From NCBI RefSeq assembly GCF_036711975.1, contig NC_091967.1, positions 62,001-126,000 of the forward strand: a stretch of DNA of 64,000 nucleotides, given 5' to 3'. The DNA comes from Onthophagus taurus. Taxonomy: Eukaryota; Arthropoda; Insecta; Coleoptera; Scarabaeidae. Shown piece by piece: positions 36,701-51,700 of the stretch (its first letter is position 1; each line of letters opens with the position of its first letter). The position numbers and the translations under genes were made by a program. The notes under the pieces are model-generated. The model had not been told where the DNA came from and ran no database searches. It was given only the letters and a program-made list of their open reading frames with translations.

Positions 36701-39700
36701 GAACCCAGTCAGATTATTCTATTACGGCGTATCAACAACGTCGAGGGCTAATTTTGTTTAGTCTCAAAACATTTCATTGTTTCAAGTGGATCAAAAATTA
36801 AACGGAAGGTTAATTACTACCCACCACCACCATCGTATGCATCCCGACCTCGAAAGGGAGACGGAAAGAGGCCCTGTGCATGAGAGAGAGCGAGAGAAAA
36901 GTGATTTGACTGTACGCATTCGAACCTCGCGGGGGTTTTCAGATTGAACGAGGGAGCGAAAAAAATTAAAAATAACCGTTAAGTAAATAAAAGTGAAAGA
37001 GATGGAAAACTTGACGGGGTTCATTTTTTTACGCGTTTTCGTATGTAAATTGAAACGCAGATTTTTTTGTTTTGGGGTTAAGGGAGATGATTTCAAAAAC
37101 AGTTGCCTGGTTTTAGAACGCCGTCGTTGCGATGCCCTGCGGGGTTGATATCTGATGGTGGGATTTTCTCACCTTTACCTACGCTTTCAAATTTACAATT
37201 GAAATCGAGCTCTTCTAAGAGCGTCAATTTGCTTCCGGCACAAATCATTTTTATTATACAAATTTCTCAATATTCATTGAACTAAAACTAGAATTAACAC
37301 TAGTACTATCATTAGAACCAACACTAGTCCTAGAACTAGAAACATTCTAGTTTAGCCATTCTTGATGAGAATATGTTTGACGACAGAGAAACGAAAGTTC
37401 AAAAAAGGATAGCATGTACTGGCAAGACATTTCCACTGTTTTCCTATTGGGTAATATGCATTTTATCAATGAAGGAATGAATAAATAGATTTATGAATAA
37501 TGTATTTACAACCTGAAACAATTAAGAACTGTGGGTACCTAAAATTTATTAAACTAAATTTATATTGAATAAAAATAATAAATTAAATATCGGTGAAACC
37601 CAAAATTAGTAAATAGTTGCTTGCAATCGGGGAGCTTTTTGACCTATACTTTAAAATTAGTACAGAGTGGTTCAAATTCGATGTCCGAATAGGCTAACTC
37701 GAAAACTATAAGAGTTAGAAGAAAAGTAGCTGACATGTCATGATCTCGTTTTTCGAGAAACTGCTAATGCCGAAAACCTCATAGCGCTATCGTCTTCTGT
37801 TTTTCCGCTAGAGGCCAAAATTGAAAATATCGTAAAATCAGCAAATGTAATTATCTTGGTTATTATTTTAGGTGGAGTATTATAACTACGACATTATATG
37901 GACACTTTTTTACAGAGAATTTCATGACATAGTCAAAAAAAATTTTTCGGTTTTAGATTTTGAGATATCATGAGAATTTTCGTTTTTTTAAATGGAAACA
38001 ACCACTGATTATTCGCTTATTAAATTCATTATTTTTTTCTGATTACAAAAATATAGGGTTCGACAGGTCTATTTCTTATTGTTTTAGAATAAAACTAAAA
38101 ATAAACTTTTTTTATAAAATTTCCATCTAGTGTCGTCGAGGAAATTAAATTTACAGTTTCCTGTAAGTTACGGGGCGGTAGGTAAAATTTAAAAAGTTAA
38201 CAATTAAATACGAAGATAACTTCTGGTATTTAAAAACAAATAATTTTTTAATATGTAACATTCTAAACGTTTTAAAATTTTTGTAATTGGTCTTAAAAAC
38301 AGGATTTTTAAAGTGACACTTCAGAAAATTTTTGAATACAAACAAATGTTGCTATGTTTATTTGAATTAAAAAAAAAAACATATGAGCGCCATCTATCGA
38401 TAATTTATTAAGTCATTTAAAAATAATATTAAATCGTAATAAACAATGTGAAATAATGCAATCTATTCCAACTTTTGTGTAAAACATATATAGATTAAAC
38501 AGTTCAACAAATATATTTGTTTCAAATATCAAAAATATGTTTTTTTAATTTTTAGTTATAGAACCGTAATTTACAGGAAACTGTAAATTTAATTTCTTTG
38601 ACAACACTAAAAGAAAAGTTTATTTTTAGTTTTATTCTAAAACAATAAGAAATAGACCTGTCAAACCCTATATTTTTGTAATCAGAAAAAAATAACGAAT
38701 TTATTAAGCGAATAATCAGTGGTTGTTTCCATTTAAAAAAACGAAAATTGTGATAATATCTCAAAATCTAAAACCGACAAAATTTTTTTGACTACGTCAT
38801 TAAATTCTCTGTAAAAAAGTGTCCATATAATGTCTTAGTTATAATACTCCACCTATAATAATAACCAAGATAATTACATTTGCGGGTTTTACGATATTTT
38901 CAATTTTGGCCTCTAGCGGAAAAACAAAAGACGATAGCGCTATGAGGTTTTCGGCATTAGCAGTTACTCGAAAACCGAGATCATGACATGTCAGCTACTT
39001 TTCTTCTAACTCTTATAGTTTTCGAGTTAGCCTATTCGGACATCGAATTTGAACCACCCTGTACATTGATATCAAACACCAAGCATATTTAATTATTGCA
39101 ATATCATTGCAGAGTACACACAAGTTATTGCAGTTTTTGAAACAGAAGTAAACCAGAAGAAAATAGAAGAAAAACCCCTAGTGACATAATTTCTCAACAA
39201 TCGTAAAAATAATTCGTAAAATAATCGAACATATCTCTAAAATCGGAAAGGGTGATTTCTACCCTTAAAACGGCGATCGGGCAGAAATGACAATACACGT
39301 GTCGAATATTTTTCCATACCCTACTTGTATGTCAAGTTTCAAGAAAATCGCCGTATGGCACTTCCCTAGTGTTACTTGAAAGTATACAGGGTGATTCTCA
39401 ACCTATACACATAAACTCGAGGATTTATTCATTATTAGTAAAAGTTTTTTAGTTTCTCTAAATGTAAATAATGTGTTTCCTGTAAAATGTATAGGTCGAG
39501 ATGGTCCAATGACCTGGCTACCGCGCTCGCCCAGCCTCAACCCTCTTGATTTTTACTTGTCGGGTCACTTAAAAAGCAAAGTGTACGTAACGGAAGTTAA
39601 TACTGAGCCAATATTGCAAAATCATTTACATGCTGCTGCCCAGACAATTCGCCAACACCCTGGTTTAGACCGCGCTAGTGGGAGATCGTGGATTCCGGGA

Positions 39701-42700
39701 GGCCAATTGATAGAAAATATGGGAAATCACTTCGAACACTTGCTGTGATGTTATTTTAAAATGTTCTATGTATTCTAAATATCACGGATATCTATGAAAC
39801 AAAAAATCTTTTACTACAAAATTTTTTGCCTATTAGCCATTATTCGTCGTGAGTAGTAAATCTCCAAGTTTATGCGTATAGGTTGAGAATCACCCTGTAT
39901 TTATATAAAATAATAATAATATAAAAATACACTTTTGGTTCGTATTTATGCGCAAATCGATAATCAGAACATTCTATAGCACGATATCAGAAAAAGTAAG
40001 CTTCCTCCCCTTTCATAGTATGCAGTCGGTAGACAAGGACTATGTCTACTAACTTGTTTTTTATCTATGTCTGCGGCTTTTTTACGTTACAAACCACTCG
40101 CCAGAGATTCACATGTTTTTTTCATTAACCAATCATCGCTCGTGAGATCCGGGAAGTAAAATATATTCCAAAATATTAAAATTTAATGTAAAACCGTAAA
40201 TTACTAATTACGGGTTTATTATTAATATTTCGTAAAAGTGCTACAGGAATAATGTTTCTATTTTATTGTTTTACATCCGGGCCAAGAAGAAAAATCGTAA
40301 AAATCTTACTATTTTCAAAAATAAAGCAATATTTTTCTTCAAATTTCATTTTCTGTTCTTGTCCCGGATTCATAACTATTGTAGAAACATGACAAATGAT
40401 AAATTAATCCAATCCATTAATAAATAAAGAAGTAATTCGAAATCTACGGTGACAGACTCGGTTAAGGAGCCTTAAGAGACGCACGGCAAAACCAGAATGT
40501 TTCTAGTTCTAGGTCTAGTGTTAGTTCTTTATATCTTTTATTGAACTAAATTGTTTATCATTAAACATGCTCATATTAACCCAATCTCAAACGATTTATA
40601 ACAAATCCATAATCACCTAACATTACACATTCAAAAGTTTATAAGTAAATCTCCCTAAATTTGGTGTCAATTCCAATTTAACGCACTCTGTTAGCAAGGA
40701 TAGTGACAAAGTTAGCATCCCAGTTGAACTGGTTAATGCCAATTAAAGCGATATGCAGTGACTGGGTCTCACTAAATTCTAAATTAATTCTCTATGATCT
40801 CCTCCCAATCTTTACCCCCCCCCCCCCCCAACCCTACCATTAGCTTCGCTTTGGATTTGATCGTTTTGACCTCATCATCTCACATAAACTACACAGGTTA
40901 TTGGAAGAGAGGTAGAGGTGGGGGAAGGGTGGAAAGGGCATGGACGAGTTTGTGATACGGATGGCAACGACAATAATAACGATAATAATAATAACGCGCC
41001 GCCAACGATGTCATCTGCCTTTTGATCTGGCGACGTGAGGCGCGTGACGCGAACGTTGCCAGATCGCCGGCACGGAAATAACTCCAATTTAGCGCCGGCT
41101 CACCCGTTTCGGAAGCCCTCTACTGGAAAATATTGCTTTTCCACCTCTCTACCTCTATACTCTCTACCAATTCGCTCTTTGTCGTTGTCTGTATTAAGGG
41201 TTTGTTTCATTTAATTTACCGAACACAAAAACGCCTAATAACCATAAACTTGCGAATATTATAGTCAAAAGGAATTATCAAAAATACATAAGAAAATTAT
41301 TAATTTCGTTTAATGGAGAGATAGGTTTATTAATACTCTTAGGACAATAAGGGGGTTAAGTTTGGTTTTAGTTCGGTCCCTTTATTACCGACGGCAATAG
41401 GGAGCGGCTAGAGCTACATATTAAATAGATCGAGGGGGTTCAGATTATCAAATATGTTATTGTATCGGGAACAGTCATTTAATTGGAGTGCGCGGGCGAG
41501 CAGAGTGTTTATTTTTAATGCGGTATAAACGACCCCTAAAGTGAGCAAGAGGGACTCTAAAAAGGGGAAATACGAAAACAAAAATCTTTTTGAAATTCTG
41601 AAATATACAACAAGCTGGCGTTGAATAACAACTAAAACTAGAACTAACACTAAACCTAGTACGTCTCTCAAAACTGTTAAATCCGCATGTTTTTAGTACT
41701 AGATCTAGTAATAGTTTTAGTGATAGTGCTGGAGTGAGCTCTAATAGCTTGAAGTCTTAAAAGTCTAGTGTTCTTCCGGATCAGGGAACAGAGCGCCGCA
41801 GACCGGCGATAAGTGAGGCCGATTGCCTGGGTCTGATTTATGATCTTACACGATGGCCATCTTGAAAATATTTTAGATCGAAAGTTCGGAATGAACCTTG
41901 ATCTGATCAATTAACATGATAAAAATAGCAGTAGCCATGACCACCAACCTCCTGACCGCCAACTTATTACCCAAAGTATGGTAAGTCTAATTGTGACTAC
42001 ATTTAAAAATCTACGCTCGTGCATCTACGAGATTTATCGAAGTCTGGCCGACCAAATGTTTCTTCAGGGGAGGTTCAACAAAACGTTCTTTTGGGCTTGT
42101 CAAGAAAACCTTCATGATACTGTAAGAGGTATTGGGTCGAATTTGGAGCGAAATAGTACGGGATACTATCCTGGGTCCTTACTTTTTTGAGGAAACCTTA
42201 ACTAGACAGCATTCCTTTCATAACGGCCTGATCCCGATAATGTTGACCCAACTCAATTAAAACAAGATGACGCGTCACCGCGCTTCAACAAGCTTTACTA
42301 AATCAGTTTTTAACACTTGAGAAATTGTTTAATATAATTGGTTACCATACTTACTCATGGTTACTGCTATTTTTATCTTGTCAAGCAAATTTTTAAGTAG
42401 TAATTTTTCTCGAAAATTTTCTTGTGTAACCAGTATTAATATTGACTGTACAGGGTGGTTCAAATTCGATGTCCGAATAGGCTAACTCGAAAACTATAAG
42501 AGTTAGGAGAAAAGTAGCTGACATACCATGATCCCATTTTTCGAGAAACTGCTAATGCCGAAAACCTCATACCGCTATCGTCTTTTGTTTTTCCGCTAGA
42601 GGCCAAAATTGAAAATATCGTAAAACCCGCAAATGTAATTATCTTGGTTATTATTATAGGTGGAGTATTATAACTAAAACATTATATGGACACTTTTTTA

Positions 42701-45700
42701 CAGAGAATTTGATGACGTAGTCAAAAAAATTTTGTCGGTTTTAGATTTTGAGATATTATCACAATTTTCGTTTTTTTAAATGGAAACAACCACTGATTAT
42801 TCGCTTAATAAATTCGTTATTTTTTTCTGATTACAAAAATATAGGGTTTGACAGGTCTATTTCTTATTGTTTTAGAATAAAACTAAAAATAAACTTTTCT
42901 TTTAGTGTCGTCGAAGAAATTAAATTTACAGTTTCCTGTAAATTACGGTTCTATAACTAAAATTTAAAAAAACATATTTCTGATATTTGAAACAAATATA
43001 TTTGTTGAACTGTTTAATTTATATATGTTTTACATAAAAGTTGGAATAGATTGGATTATTTCACATTTTTTATTACGATTTAGTATTATTTTTAAATAAC
43101 TTAATAAATTATCGATATATGGCGCTCATATGTTTTTTTTTTAATTCAAATAAACATAGCAACATTTGTTTGTATTCAAACATTTTCTGAAGTGTCACTT
43201 TAAAAATCCTATTTTTAAGATCAATTACGAAAATTTTGAAAAGTTTGACATATTAGAATGTTACATATTAAAAAATTATTTGTTTTTAAATACCAGAAGT
43301 TATCTTCGTATTTAATTGTTAACTTTTTAGATTTTACCTACCGTCCCGTAACTTACAGGAAACTGTAAATTTTAAAACCTTTTTGATATTCCGTAATAAA
43401 AATAGATGATTCCTATAAAAATATCGATGATCGTTTAGAAATGGCTGAAAAACTTAAAATTACAACAAAAATTGCAAAAAATTTATATCTTGAAACGAAT
43501 GATGTTATCGCCTATTATATCCATTACTTAACTGACTAAATAATATAATAATTAAGAATTGAGTTGTCTGGTTTCAATATCCCCTAAATCCATTTTTGGG
43601 CAAAAATGAGATATATACGCCATCTGTTAGAAAAAGTTGTTTTCTATAAAATAGTCAATGATTTGTATTAAAAAACGCGCGAATCCCTTAAAAATTCAAA
43701 TCAAATAGACAGCCTTTAGATATTAAAGAGAGCTACTTTCGATTTATTTTTAATACTTCCTTCAACATCGGCTTTGGATCTCCTAGCACCGATGTTTGCT
43801 CTAAGTGTCTTGAACTCCGGGAAAAAATTAAAAATGAAAAGGTTGCATCTATTAAAACAGTGCTAACTACAGAATACCGAATACATAAGCTCAGGGCCAA
43901 AGCATTTTTTGAACAGCTAAAAGAGAAACGGGACGGCCTTCTGACAATTTCTTTTGATTGTCAGAAAAACTTGGTATTGCCCAAAATACCAGATCAAAGT
44001 ACCTATTATAGTAGACAACTGTACATTTACAACTTCACTACTGTAGTGGGGCACTCACATATTCCGTTAACAAAAGATAATGTTAAAATTTTCACGTGGA
44101 CTGAAGATGAACATGCCAAGGGCGCCAACGAAATCGCAAGCTGCGTCTTTTACACTTTAAACAATAGTAACTTAGAGGGAATAGATACACTTCGATTGGT
44201 CGCCGATGGATGCGGCGGCCAAAATAAAAATACCATTATGATATGTATGTTGTTCAAATGGCTAAGCAGTATAAGCAGTTCTATTAGAACAATCGAGCTG
44301 GTATTCCCAGTGGTTGGGCACTCCTATATTCCACCTGACAGGGTTTTTGCTACTATCGAAAAAGAAATAAGAAATTGTAATGCCAGAAGAGTACATAAAT
44401 ATTTTTCAAGAACATGCTACTGTTTTTAAACTTGGAAAAGATGTTCCCGATAGTGATTGGAAAGGTGCTGGTCAAAAAATCCTTAAGCCAGTGTCTCAGT
44501 GGCATTTTAAATTTAACCAATGTAAGAGATATATTATACGACGTGGCAAAAAAACGCCATCACCATTCGAGGTGAGTTATCTTACCGTTCAGACACCGGA
44601 ACATTCAAAGGAGTTTTTAGGAAAAACCAAACCGCCATGAATATCCAGTCAAAAGAAATTCCTACCGGAGTGAAACCAAAAGATCTGAAAATGAGAGATG
44701 TAAATAACTTGTTAAGCAAACATTATGGAAAGAACTGGAGAGCGGTAGAAAATTTGGCTTATTATAGAGATGTGTTGGGAAAATTTCAGAACAATAATAT
44801 TCCTGGCGATTCTCGAGAAGACAGTGGGGACGAAGAGCCTAGTTTATGTGAATCAACCGAAAATATACCTGATGTTACAGTTTAAGAGTTTTTTAAGTAC
44901 AGTTTTTAAATAACATATCTTTCAAAAAATAAAGTTTCCTGTTATTAGCTACAAAGAGATTTGATTCACTTTCAATTCATGCCTAATCCATTTTGTTCAG
45001 ATTCAAATGAGCCTTAATCCACAGTTTGGTAGCAAACGCAACCAAACACCATTTTTAAATCCACTTTGTGATTTTTATATCTATTTCAAAAGACGTGGTT
45101 ATAGAATTTTTGAAACTTCAGTAAGTCTTCTAATAACAAATAAATTATGTTTGAATTATTAACGCCAAAATCATCCCAAAATACTTTTTTGCCGTTTTCT
45201 CAAAATCGAAAAATTTGGACTTAAGGGTATTTGAAACCAAACAACTCAATTAGAATAATTAATTATTATTCGTGTATGTAATCATGTTGTAACAGAATCT
45301 CTTTATCAAAATACTACTTAATTGAAAAGTACTATGAATAATTAGGTATACAGTATTAAGATAAAAAATAAAGTAACAATTTTAAAATACGGTTTAATTT
45401 CTTTTATCAAAACTAAAACTTTATATTTCAAGTGTTAATTTTGAATTTAAACCAAAAAATGTTTGACTTGACTTGACTATTCTTTTTCTGTAAAGATAAA
45501 AATACTTAATAATGTCAACAGAATACGATGTTGTCTTTTGGTTTCTTCAACGGTTGCTGCTGCTGGAAGTTCTAAGTAATTATCTACTTAACGTGGTCGT
45601 GTTTGCCGTGTAAACCATGCGTCGTCGACACCACCACCGTGCGCGATGTTTACGTTACCGATAGACTGTAACGAAAACCTTCTCCTCGAAGAACAACAAT

Positions 45701-48700
45701 AAGAAAGATGAAATTCGACAAGAACACAAGAATAAGAAGGAGCCCAAACAAAGATTGAAAAAATGTCTGCACGAATCGACTTCGTCGTGTACGAACAACA
45801 TTTGAGGCCGTCGCTATTGAGGACCGTTCGAGTCTTAAGACAACATCGACAACAAAAAACAGAACCGACAACAGATTCCTGGAGGATTTTTGAAGGACTC
45901 TTATCGAAATGTCAATAAAAAGAACACCCATGAAGAATACAAAAATTTGAAAATGTTAAAAAAGTCCGAATAGAAACATTTTTAACGGTTTAAATTGATT
46001 TGGTTTTAGATAAAAGAAAATAATTAAAATTAAACTACTTTTTAAAGTTATTTTTCTTTCTTTATCTTTTCGTAAAGCGGTTAAATCCCCGTGGAGACCG
46101 AGATGGAGACTTAAGTTTCTATTCGGTGTTTGTCGGCCTCAAAGTACTATACCAACTAGAAAAAAGTTAAAAGATGAGTTAAATAACGTTAAATTTTAAT
46201 GCCACGAAGGGATACGTTCGAAAAGAACTACCGACTATGGAGGGTTTTTGAAGTCAATGGAACTAAGAAAGAAAATCGACCTTTTTGTAATCCACTTAAG
46301 AAAATTAAACGGTTTGTTACCGTTTCGACCACACAAAAATTTGTTTAAAGCGGCTTGTCAACTTCTATATTACACACATTTCAAAGATTAAAATAAAATG
46401 ATTAAGAAATCGGGTGAATTTTGATTTAATACTGTGCGACGACGCGACGAGGATTAATAATGCAATTAATCCCGTAATAGCGCCACGTCATATTTCATGG
46501 AGCTTTGAAACGAACGGCAATGTCGAAAGCCGAAGCTAAACAAAAGGACCAATAATTTGAATGGATTTTGGGTTGGATTCGGGTCTGGATTTTGCGTTTA
46601 ATTTCGCTTCTGCGAACAACGGCAACGAAACGAGGTCCGTTATTATCGGCTTCGCGACACGGCAAAATTCAAAACCGTATTAATCCGCTTTTAATCATTC
46701 AGATTTTACTCAATATTTTATTAACCGATCAGAATCAAAAACCGTGTCAAATTTTGCAGTGTTTGTAATATATAAAATTTTGAAGCTACGGTATACAATT
46801 GTTATTTATACAGGGTAATTCTTTAGTGAATTTTAAGGGTACTTTAATATACAGGGTGTCTCAGCGAGACCGGTCATTAGACGTTTCTGGGGTTCTGGCC
46901 AAACCAAAAATTTGAGAATACAGACTTAAGTATTATCAATTACGTTCTCTTCATCTAAAATATTTTCAGATTTCTAGCACTTCCGGTTATACCGGAAGTC
47001 GCCACCTACTTTATTTTTTTAAATGGAACACCCTGTATATTTTTACATATTTGGATTTGTCTGTTTTCAAGGTTTATAAATAACTTTCCTTTTTGCAATT
47101 TGATTCGGCCGTTCTCGAGATATTTAATTTTTTCTAGAAAAATCTGCTCCAGCGGACATTTGTTAAAAAAATCATAGAACACTCAATTTTTGAGATATCA
47201 ATTTAGGATTCAGAACATACTTAAACAACATGATGGAGTATGTTTTGGTGCCGAGAACGGCTGTCTAGATCGTTTGGTCACTTTACTATGGCACGTTAAC
47301 TTTTCGAAATTTGGAAGTACCATAACTTCATTTTTTTAAATGGCACCCCCCATATTTTATTACTTAGTCGTCATCGGCGTCTCATTTTACATCTTTTATA
47401 TTCCATATGTCCTATGCCTAACATTAATAGTTTGAGAAATAATTAGGGTTTTTTGAAAAATGCTCACATATCATATCGATATTAACCTAGTGTGCCATGG
47501 AAAACAAATGTTTAATGACTTATTGATAAACGTCAAAGTCTAATTTAGGTTGTTTGATGCTTGTGAGTCTAAAACCAGTTAAAATGGATATTAATAACGT
47601 AAATAATGTTTATACAAATGAAGAAATTCATAATTTATTTTTTGTGCACGAAAAGTGCGACAAAGTTCTTAGTAGAACTTGCAGAATGTTTAATGAAAAT
47701 TATCCACATTTATTTCCGATGACAAAAGGTAAATTTAGAAGAATAGAAGCAAATTTTTTGCGTTTTGGACGAATTAATCACGTGTTAAACTGACCAAAAA
47801 ATGTAGTAGATAATGCAACGGAAGAGGTGAATACCTTGACTTATTTCGAGCCCAGTCCCAACACCTCAATTTGAGCTGCCAAAGAAGATCTGGGAATCAT
47901 ACTACGAACTTTGTCGCGCTTTTCATGCATAAAATATAAATTAAGAATTTCTTGATTTGTGTAAATATTACTTTCGTTATTGTTATCGATTTTAACTCGT
48001 TTCAGTACTAATATTAAGGGACATAACAGATAATTATTAGCTCACATGCATCAAGTGACGTAAACAAGTGAGTCTTTGACAAGAATTCATTGAGAAGGCT
48101 TGTTTTTCATGGCACACTAGGCTAAATATCCATATGATATGTGTGCATTTTTCAAAAAACCCTAATTATCTCCCAAACTATTAATATTAGGTATGGGACA
48201 TATGGGATATAAAAGATGTAGAATGAACCACCGAAGACAACTAAGAAATAAAATATGGGGGGTACCATTTAAAAAAATGAAGTTATGGTACTTCCAAATT
48301 TTGAAAAGTTAACGTGCCATAGTAAAGTGACCAAACGTTCTAGACAGCAGTTCTCGGCACCAAAACATACTCCATCATGTTGCTTAAGCATGTTCACAAT
48401 CCTAAATTGATATCCCAAAAATCGAGTGTTCTGTGATTTTTTGAACAAATGCCCGCTGGAGCAGATTTTTCTAGAAAAATTCGAATAACTCGAGAACGGC
48501 CGAATCAAATTGCAAAAAGTAAAGTTATTTATAAACCTTGAAAACAGACAAATCCAAATATGTAAAAATATACAGGGTGTTCCATTTAAAAAAATAAAGT
48601 AGGTGGCGACTTCCGGTATAACCGGAAGTGCAAGAAACCTGAAAATATTTTATACGAAGAGAACCCCAGAAACGTCTAATGACCGGTCTCGCTGAGACAC

Positions 48701-51700
48701 CCTGTATGAACCATGGGCGACTTCGGCTCCCCTAGGGAGCTGCACCTCTCCAAAAATGGCGGAAAATTTTGGTTTATTTTTTTTTCCCTCTAAAACCATA
48801 AATACTAGGAAAATAAAATTTGGGGAATAAGTTTAGCTCCTAATAGAGCACGTTTTGATCCTATTTGTACTTTCAATATTCCCCTCTAAGTTACTAAACA
48901 TAACTACCCCCGTTCAATTTTTGCCTAGATTTTTTTTATGAAGGTGATAAATACATTGGAAAAATTTCAGTTAGGTAGATAAAACTATTCTAAAACTTTT
49001 TTGTCTCTCTGATGTTCTTCGAAAATTTAGTAATTTCTGAGAAAAAAATTAAGAAATAAGCTTTAAGAATTATTCAAAATTATAACGGTATTTATCTAAT
49101 TGTAGCGCCTCGGCTTAATAAAATGGCCATACTTTGACTTAATGTCAGGGTAACTTCAGGGAGATTTCTCTTCATTAAGCCTAGGTCGCTTGCGGCCGAG
49201 GCACTACAATTAACATCATAGCGATACAACATTAGATAAAGCTCCATAATATGTAGCCCAATATTGTAACGATATTTATGTAACTGTAACGCCTCGGCCG
49301 CAAGTGACTTCGGCTTAATGAAGTAACCAAATATTCTTAGCACTAAGATATTAATTCCATGTTGTTGTAATATTGGTTTACCACTGTGCTTCGGCAGCTT
49401 TTAAGCCGTTTCAAATCATTTGTACGATATCATATAATAATAAAATTTGCATCCTCTCGATGCTTTAAATTTCTTATGAGGCTTGCGATCATGTATACTT
49501 ACACGATACATTAATTACGGCGATTTCATCTAACAATAAGATCAAGAAAAATTGATAACGACCTCCAACTAACATAAGATGATGAAACTCGTCGCTACAC
49601 GCTCATCTAAGCACTCTGCCAAATATTATTACTATTCCAACCTGGAATACTCTCCTTCCTAATAAACTGGCAGTACTTCGCTTAGCAGCAAAAATAACGG
49701 AAACCTTCTTTCAAAGAAAGTCGCCGTCATGGTGTGCAATCTCACTACTATAAAAATGTAGACCCAGGTTTTAGTACCCTCACAATCCACTGGATGACGT
49801 TGTAGACTGAATTTGTAGCAATCTGCATTATCTACACAAACAAAGCGCTTGTAACCATAGAAAAATTTATATGTAACGTCAAACTCAAAGGAGTCAAAGG
49901 TGAAAGCAAACGTCACATTTTTGTTTTGTCGTTTGGTGTGATAACTGGTGATAACACCGTTGTAGAAGCAAATATTCTTCATAACTTTCCTTTGGCTTAT
50001 GCCCGTTTGCACCGTTTTTGAATTAAGCTTTGCTTAACTAAGCGTCCCTTAATTTTTAAGCCAAGCTTTAAATGTAATCCGTTGCACCGCAATATATTTA
50101 AGAAAGTTTAGTAAAGCAAAAATAAACTCGGCAACAACGCACTAAATCGGTGAAAATGGGAAACTGTATTACCGATAATCTTTTTTTAATAATTGGTTTT
50201 GACATTTCAAAGTTAGTGTGCGAAATTTGTACTTTTTACAACTCCGAATAAGAATGGACGTGGAAAAGAAAAAGAGAATGCGTTCTCTTAACTATAGTTG
50301 CCGCGAAAAGGAAGTACTATTATCAATAGTTTCCAGTTACAAAAACATTATCGAAAACAGAAAAACAGACTGTGTGTCTGCGGAACAAAAATTAAGTATT
50401 TGGAAAGTTATTGCTGACGAATTTAACAGTCAGTCGCCAAATTCATGTTATAGAAGCGTTGATTCGTTGAAAAAGTATTATGAAAATCAAAAAAAAATAT
50501 TAAGAAAAAAAGTAGCAGAAGAAAGAAAACACATATACACAACAGGCGGAGGAAAACAATTCACGATTATTGAACCCGACGACGGTTTATTGTTGTCCCT
50601 AGTCAACAAGAAAACGTTGTACGGGTTCCAAAATGAATTTGATAGTGACTTTATTCAGAATGTGGAAGAACATCCAATCGATCCATGCTTAACAGAAAAT
50701 AATAATACTGAAGAAACAACAACAACTGTAATTGAAGACTACATGGATGGAATTAATGAAGATTTAATAAATTAATTTAATCTTTTATAAATGTTATATA
50801 ATAATGTTGATATTTTATAATAGACGGTTAAAGTAATTTATCATCTCATTTCTTCTGACATTTCCTTGAATATTATCGCCATTAATTACTTCTGGTATAT
50901 TTCCTACTTGAATTAGATTTTCAAATTCATCTGCATTTATATCAGGTTCCGGGGGTTCTTCTTCATGCATACTAATACTTATATTATGTAGTACTGCTGA
51001 TGCTACAATTACAGCGTAAGCAGTGGCTAATTTTAACCTAATTCCATATGCTAATATGGGAAATCGCCTTTTCCATACACCAAACAAGCGTTCAACAGAG
51101 TTTCGTGTTGTGATATGGGCCTTATTGTACAATTTTTCTGCTGCAGTTTCTGGATTTTGTAATGGTGTTAGCAGATATTTACCTACACCATAACCACTAT
51201 CACCTATAACATGGTAATTATGTTAATGGTTCAAGGAATGTCATTTTACAATTTACCTAGAATAATTCCATTTCTAAATTCTCCACCTTCTAGCCTAGCA
51301 CGTATTCTACTATTTGAATAAATAGTCATGTCATGTGTTGATCCTGGCCATCGTGCTACAATATCTTGCACCTTAAGGTCAGAATCTCCCACAACTTGGA
51401 CATTTATAGAGAAATAGCCTTTCCTGTTTCTGAATATCTCACCATCTTCTCCTCCTAGAATATATTATTTATTTATTTAGTTAAGGTTCTTTTTTATTGA
51501 ATTATGTCAATATACCTGGAGATTGTATCTTTATGTGGGTGCCATCAATGCATCCTACAATACTTGGAAATAATGCAATATTATAAAAATCTCTTTGTAT
51601 TTTTTGAATATTATTTTCTGTTGGCATTTTTATGTAAGCATGAGATAGACTAGCTAATGCAATTGAAACATTTTTAATAATTCTTGATGATGTAGAAACA

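Larger units (their letters stand above)
46803..48870. repeat. Dispersed repeat split by the HTH-only element (copy 2)
   Basis: CAGGGTAATTCTTTAGTGAA and TTTTAAGGGTAC on the left and GAACCATGGGCGACTTCGG with CCAAAAATGGCGGAAAATTTT on the right match one continuous stretch at about 6330-6450. The join gives a clean TA target. Confidence 0.6.

Noticed and set aside
40816-40829. Poly-C run as a structured element
   Set aside because: A simple homopolymer; no partner G-run nearby to suggest a structure.
42748-42960. Conserved 70-aa frames in the 1.4-kb MITE copies (also at 26106 and 38552)
   Set aside because: They repeat only because the MITE copies are similar. Both strands of the palindrome give frames and there is no domain.
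48269-48508. 79-aa minus-strand frame in the HTH-only element (also 5514-5753)
   Set aside because: Lies in the inverted arm, has frame-dependent changes and no domain; it is a shadow of the arm sequence.
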